Of a stretch of 26,773 bases of DNA, positions 23,512 through 26,773 are shown one piece after another. Each line of letters begins with the position of its first letter. Within the stretch, counting starts at the first letter, position 1. The DNA comes from JBFMAI01 sp964462635. Its GTDB lineage: Bacteria; Planctomycetota; Phycisphaerae; UBA1845; Fen-1342. Under the pieces are notes generated by a model that did no database searches, had not been told where the DNA came from, and was given only the letters and a program-made list of their open reading frames with translations. Both the position numbers and the translations under genes were made by a program. The DNA is taken from the NCBI GenBank assembly GCA_964462635.1, contig CAYWYJ010000042.1:1-26773 (forward strand). The letters run 5' to 3'.

Positions 23512-24918
23512 ATGTTTCTACCCTTCGCCAGTTTCATAAGTCTGGTGATCCCGTCCACAGTGGCGTTGGCCCTGACGGCCGTGCCCGTGGAGGGCTTCGC
23601 ACAAGTGTCAACGGCGGCGGCCGGGACCGGCACCGACGGCAACGTGGTCGTCGTCACGGACGACGGACCCGCCGCGCACGCGCGCTGCATCGCTCTGACC
23701 GGCGGCACGCCGGTGCTCTGTAGCTTTGAGCCCGCCTACGCCCAGGCGGTCGAGTTGCCCAAGGTCTGGATCGGCATACGGATCACGCCGGTGCCGGCGC
23801 CGTTGGGCGCGCACATCGGCGCGCAAGGGGTGATGGTGGGCAATGTCTACAAGGGCAGCCCGGCGGACCAGGCGGGCCTGGAGCAATACGATGTCATCGT
23901 GGCCCTGGGGGCGCAGGAGATCAAAGAGTTGCCCGCGCTGACCAAGGCCCTGATGGCGGCGGAGCCCGGCCAATCCGTCACGCTCACGGTGGTGCGCAAG
24001 GCCGCGCGACAGGATGTCACGCTGGCGCTGGCGGCGCGACCGGAAAAAGACCCGGGCGCCTTGGAGCTGAAGTACAAGGAACCGGACGACGAGGTCGATG
24101 CCGCCGTCAAGATGTACGGTAAGGCCATCGAGCTGGGACCCGGTGGTCACTGGGTGATGAAGGACCTCGGATCGCTGTACCAGGTGCCGGACGTCTTGAA
24201 GAATTTTGAGATCAAGCTGAACGATCCGGACCTGGATTGGAGCACCTTCGATTGGCCGATGATGGGCCGCGATCTCGATATCAAAGTCCTGCGGAAACTG
24301 CACGAGGGTGACGCGGCGGACGAGGAAGCGGCGGCCGACAAGAAGGTCGAAATCCGCGTGCGGGTTACCGACGACGGCCGCACGACAACGGTTGAACGCG
24401 ACGCGGAGGGCAAGATCACCGTGACGCGCACGGCCCCCGACGGCAATCAAACGACGGCCACCTACGAGAACGCCGAGGCGTTGAAGGAGGCCGACGCGGA
24501 GGCGTACGAGCTCTATCAGTCCCACGCGGGCCGCGGCGGGGCGATGATTCACGTGCGGCCGTTCGGACACCAGGCGCAGAAGCTGCGGAAGGACTTCCAG
24601 ATTGAAGTCGAGCAGCGGATGAAGGAGGCCTTTGAGAAGGCACGGCAGGCGCAGGGCGAGGCCGCGGAGGAGTACCGCAAGGCGATGGAGAAAGCGCAGC
24701 AGGCCATGACCAAAGCGCGCGTCACGGTGCGGACGCCGGGCGACGATGCCGCGGCGGCCAAGACGGAGTCGCTCCTGGTGTTCGTCGGGGACGACGGGGT
24801 CATCAAGATCACGGTGAGCGAGAACGGCGAGACGTCGAAGTACGAGTTCAAGTCGAAGGAGGAGTTCCAGGCGAGCAAGCCGGAGTTGTACGAGCGCGTG
24901 CGGGAACTGCTGGAGTAG
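23512..24918 (+). CDS. Exported PDZ-domain protein in the sigma/anti-sigma operon
   Basis: A 468-residue protein with a signal peptide (residues 1 to about 30, FASFISLVIPSTVALALTAV then EGFAQ). A PDZ domain covers roughly residues 80-175 (GVMVGNVYKGSPADQAGLEQ, then YDVIVALGAQEIKELPALTK and SVTLTVVRKAARQDVTLAL). The rest has no recognised domain: an acidic, Trp-containing stretch, a beta segment (VEIRVRVTDDGRTTTVERD), a long charged coiled-coil-like helix (about 350-405, EVEQRMKEAFEKARQAQGEA) and a C-terminal domain ending YERVRELLE. No protease motif (GNSGG or HExxH) is seen. A GAGGAG site precedes the ATG, 11 bases after the anti-sigma gene. It may present or scaffold a signal to the anti-sigma factor across the membrane; that is inference. 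Confidence 0.8.
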   Translation: MFLPFASFISLVIPSTVALALTAVPVEGFAQVSTAAAGTGTDGNVVVVTDDGPAAHARCIALTGGTPVLCSFEPAYAQAVELPKVWIGIRITPVPAPLGAHIGAQGVMVGNVYKGSPADQAGLEQYDVIVALGAQEIKELPALTKALMAAEPGQSVTLTVVRKAARQDVTLALAARPEKDPGALELKYKEPDDEVDAAVKMYGKAIELGPGGHWVMKDLGSLYQVPDVLKNFEIKLNDPDLDWSTFDWPMMGRDLDIKVLRKLHEGDAADEEAAADKKVEIRVRVTDDGRTTTVERDAEGKITVTRTAPDGNQTTATYENAEALKEADAEAYELYQSHAGRGGAMIHVRPFGHQAQKLRKDFQIEVEQRMKEAFEKARQAQGEAAEEYRKAMEKAQQAMTKARVTVRTPGDDAAAAKTESLLVFVGDDGVIKITVSENGETSKYEFKSKEEFQASKPELYERVRELLE

Positions 24919-25253
24919 CAGCGATCCCGGGCCCCGGCTCCGTCGGTACATCGGCGTTGAGCCCGCGGCCGGCGGGGAGGAATCAAGCCTCCCCCAACCC
25001 CTCCTTGCCAGAGCGAGTCGCCCGTGGCGACCCGAGAGGGAGGGGAGTTGAGAAACGACCTCTTGTCCTCCCCGGTGGAGGAGTTCGCAGCGCCAGGCGG
25101 CCGACCCCCGGGTCGGCCGCTTGCCTTGGGCGCAGTAGTCCGCCGCAAGACCTGCCGGAGCGTCCGCCCCCTGTGGCGGACGTGAGGTCTTGAGGCGTCT
25201 TCGACGTTCCACGCCGGCCACGGCGGGCCGGGGCTACTTCTCCGGCGGACGAC
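24919..25253. other. Repeat-rich spacer after the PDZ gene
   Basis: No gene is seen. Three inverted repeats are visible: CTCCCCCAACCCCTCC with GAGGGAGGGGAGTTGAG (about 24988-25051); an 11-base-arm hairpin GCGGCCGACCC/GGGTCGGCCGC (25097-25120); and a nested pair AAGACCT/AGGTCTT around GTCCGCC/GGCGGAC (25147-25191). None has a T tract, so they do not look like ordinary terminators. Confidence 0.6.
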
Positions 25254-25390
25254 CATCCGAACCCCGCACGCCAGTGCGGGGCCAGGCCCCCCCCACCACT
25301 TGCGTGGTGGGTTCTGACAGCCGGTCCAGCCGGCACATCCGAACCCCGCACGCCAGTGCGGGGCCAGGCCCCCCCCACCACTTGCGTGGT
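25254..25390 (+). repeat. Tandem 82-base palindromic repeat units, array cut by assembly gap
   Basis: Unit 1 (25254-25335) begins CATCCGAACCCCGCACGCCA and is repeated exactly from 25336 until the N run. Each unit has hairpins CCCCGCAC/GTGCGGGG and CCACCAC/GTGGTGG. The first bases after the gap, GGGTTCTGA (25491-25499), are the end of the same unit core. A related inverted copy lies at 21004-21068. The true number of units is unknown. Confidence 0.85.
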
Positions 25391-25490
25391 NNNNNNNNNN
25401 NNNNNNNNNNNNNNNNNNNNNNNNNNNNNNNNNNNNNNNNNNNNNNNNNNNNNNNNNNNNNNNNNNNNNNNNNNNNNNNNNNNNNNNNNN
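25391..25490. other. Assembly gap (100 N)
   Basis: Exactly 100 undetermined bases, the usual placeholder for a gap of unknown size. It splits a repeat unit between GCGTGGT and GGGTTCTGA, so the cause is probably collapse of the tandem array; the gap might hide more units or almost nothing. Confidence 0.95.
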
Positions 25491-25573
25491 GGGTTCTGAT
25501 GGCGGCGCAACGTGCGGAACGCCCCCCGGTGCGCACTGGCACGGCGGGCCGCGGCCGGGTACGGTCCGCCCCG

Positions 25574-26212
25574 ATGGACAATCCGTGGCTTCGCATCCCG
25601 CTGGCCGACTACGAAGGTCACATGGCGTTGCCGCAGGTCGCGCAGGCCCAGTTGCTCTCCGACGTCTTCGCCGACGTGCTGGCCCGCTACGCCCCGGCCT
25701 CCGTCGCCGTCCTCGGCTGTTCCGGCGGCAACGGCTTCGACCGCATCCAGCCGGCGGTCACGCGGCGGGTCGTCGGCGTCGACCTCAATCCGGAGTACAT
25801 CGAGCACACGCGGCGGCGCTACGCCGGCCGCTTCGACACGCTGGAGCTCTTCGTCGGCGATGTTCAGACGGAGCGGTTTGCCTTCGCCCCCGTCGAGCTG
25901 GTGTTCGCGGCCCTGCTGCTGGAGTACGTGGACGCGGCGGCCGCGCTCGAACGGATCCACGACATGTTGGTACCGAACGGCACGCTGGTCGCCGTCGTAC
26001 AGCTTCCGTGTGCGACGGTGCCCGAGGTCACGCCGTCCCCGTACACCCGGCTCAGCAAGCTCGCACCGATCATGCGACTCGTGTCGCCGGACAAGCTCTC
26101 ACACTGGGCCGCCGCGGCGGGTTATGCCGAGGAGGACGCCCGCACGGTGGCCACGGCAGCGGGCAAGCAGTTCCGCGTGCAGTGCTTCCGGCTGAGCGGC
26201 CCCAGGACGTGA
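25574..26212 (+). CDS. Class I SAM-dependent methyltransferase
   Basis: A 212-residue methyltransferase of the Rossmann-like class I fold. Motif I is VAVLGCSGGNGFDRI (about residues 44-58), the acidic residue at the end of strand 2 is in VVGVDLNPEY, and a motif IV-like ELVFAALLLEYV and post-motif region (MLVPNGTLVAVVQLP) follow in the expected order. The acceptor cannot be predicted. ATG 25574 follows GC-rich DNA without a clear ribosome-binding site; the frame stays open back into the repeat array but is not coding there. It is convergent with the next gene across 55 bases that hold nothing recognisable. Confidence 0.85.
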   Translation: MDNPWLRIPLADYEGHMALPQVAQAQLLSDVFADVLARYAPASVAVLGCSGGNGFDRIQPAVTRRVVGVDLNPEYIEHTRRRYAGRFDTLELFVGDVQTERFAFAPVELVFAALLLEYVDAAAALERIHDMLVPNGTLVAVVQLPCATVPEVTPSPYTRLSKLAPIMRLVSPDKLSHWAAAAGYAEEDARTVATAAGKQFRVQCFRLSGPRT

Positions 26213-26267
26213 GGGAGCCAGGGGCCCAGGCACCCAACGATCGAGGGGCCAAGCGCCGCGGCCCGGG

Positions 26268-26773
26268 CTACTTGCGCCGGCTCGTGCCCTTCATCTCCAT
26301 GAACTTCTTCGTCTTCCAGGCGTTCCACTCGGTGTAGGTCCACTCCATCGTGTGGTCGTTGACGAACTTGGTGGTGCCCTCGCCGACCGTGGCCATCTTG
26401 CCGTACTGACCCTTGTACCTTATGTGCCAGGTGTTCGCCGCGGCGTCGTACGTGGCCGTGCCGAGGCCGGTGCCGCCATGGCTGTCGAACCAGTACATGC
26501 GGTACTTCCTGGCCGGGGCGTCCCAGGTCCACACGCCGATGCCCGTGTGCGTCTGGTCTCTCATCGTGTAGGTGCCCTTCTCGACGAGGACCCACTGGTC
26601 GGCGTCCCAAGTCATGGTGCTGACACCTTGGCCGGTCACGACCTCGTCCGACCCGGCCATCTTCATCTCCCCCTGCCCCTCCCACGTCCCCACCCACATG
26701 GCCAGCCGGTCCAGCTCCGCCGGCCGCGGCGGGGGCTTCATCATGTCTTCCATGTTGGGCTTCTGGCAGCCGA
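26268..26773 (-). CDS. DUF1579-type lipoprotein, start outside window
   Basis: The frame runs from a stop at 26268 through an internal ATG at 26753 to the window edge. The ATG is probably not the start: the codons before it read GCQKPN, a lipobox Gly-Cys and the start of a mature lipoprotein, so the signal peptide lies beyond 26773. The body matches the DUF1579 pattern, with LAMWVGTWEGQGEM near the start, GIGVWTWDAPARKYRMYWFD in the middle and EWTYTEWNAWKTKKFMEMKG at the end, a small Trp-rich beta-barrel-like fold of unknown function. It is probably anchored in a membrane facing the periplasm. Confidence 0.85.
   Translation of the reverse strand, partial: GCQKPNMEDMMKPPPRPAELDRLAMWVGTWEGQGEMKMAGSDEVVTGQGVSTMTWDADQWVLVEKGTYTMRDQTHTGIGVWTWDAPARKYRMYWFDSHGGTGLGTATYDAAANTWHIRYKGQYGKMATVGEGTTKFVNDHTMEWTYTEWNAWKTKKFMEMKGTSRRK

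Noticed and set aside
23608..25221. A 537-codon minus-strand frame across the PDZ gene
   Set aside because: Low-complexity R/L/H-rich translation opposite a gene with signal peptide and PDZ domain; no ribosome-binding site.
25254..25390. A CRISPR array
   Set aside because: The units are directly adjacent 82-base repeats with no variable spacers, and there are no cas genes.
25190..25573. Upstream extension of the methyltransferase frame through the N gap
   Set aside because: That part translates the tandem repeats and unknown bases; the conserved protein starts at 25574.

Overview
This is a GC-rich bacterial window (about two thirds G+C by eye) with one 100-base assembly gap. A PEP-CTERM protein, dense palindromic intergenic repeats, an ECF sigma/anti-sigma unit and an [FeFe]-hydrogenase point to a member of the Planctomycetota, perhaps near Phycisphaerae. 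That placement is inference; there is no rRNA or other marker gene here.

Layout. (1) 1-1048, minus: two exported proteins, one cut by the window edge and one ending in a PEP-CTERM sorting tail. (2) 1240-6135, minus: rex-hydC-hydB-hydA, a redox-sensing repressor in one tight operon with an NADH-linked trimeric [FeFe]-hydrogenase. A consensus-like sigma-70 promoter lies upstream (6279-6307), and a Rex-like palindrome overlaps its -10 box, so the operon is probably autoregulated by NADH/NAD+. (3) 6406-6662: a roughly 260-bp structured repeat with a second copy at 19822-20103. (4) 6820-12544, plus: a periplasmic binding lipoprotein, then an RND efflux pair (adaptor and 1053-residue pump). (5) 12636-13377, minus: an MNT/HEPN toxin-antitoxin pair in which the nucleotidyltransferase is intact and the HEPN gene carries a frameshift and a nonsense codon. 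(6) 13576-17343, minus: a PLP decarboxylase, UDP-GlcNAc 2-epimerase and GT4 glycosyltransferase in one tight unit. (7) 17486-18862, minus: an E2 acyltransferase of a 2-oxoacid dehydrogenase complex. (8) 19280-19586, minus: tRNA-Pro(GGG) and tRNA-Ser(CGA), with short direct repeats and a tRNA 3'-end remnant between them. (9) 20380-21006, plus: alkyl-base DNA glycosylase, whose stop codon lies at the edge of a palindromic repeat. (10) 21130-22248, minus: M42-like metallopeptidase. (11) 22323-24918, plus: ECF sigma factor, membrane anti-sigma candidate and exported PDZ protein. (12) 24919-25573: repeat-filled spacer with the N gap. (13) 25574-26212, plus: SAM methyltransferase; 26268-26773, minus: DUF1579-type lipoprotein running off the window.

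The best-supported functional story is the Rex-controlled bifurcating-type hydrogenase: NADH accumulation would release Rex and switch on an enzyme that disposes of reductant as H2. The other points most worth a second look are the decayed HEPN toxin beside an intact MNT gene, two families of dispersed palindromic repeats (one in tandem at the assembly gap), the decarboxylase/epimerase/glycosyltransferase cluster and the sigma/anti-sigma/PDZ unit. No phage, insertion sequence, rRNA or CRISPR array was seen.
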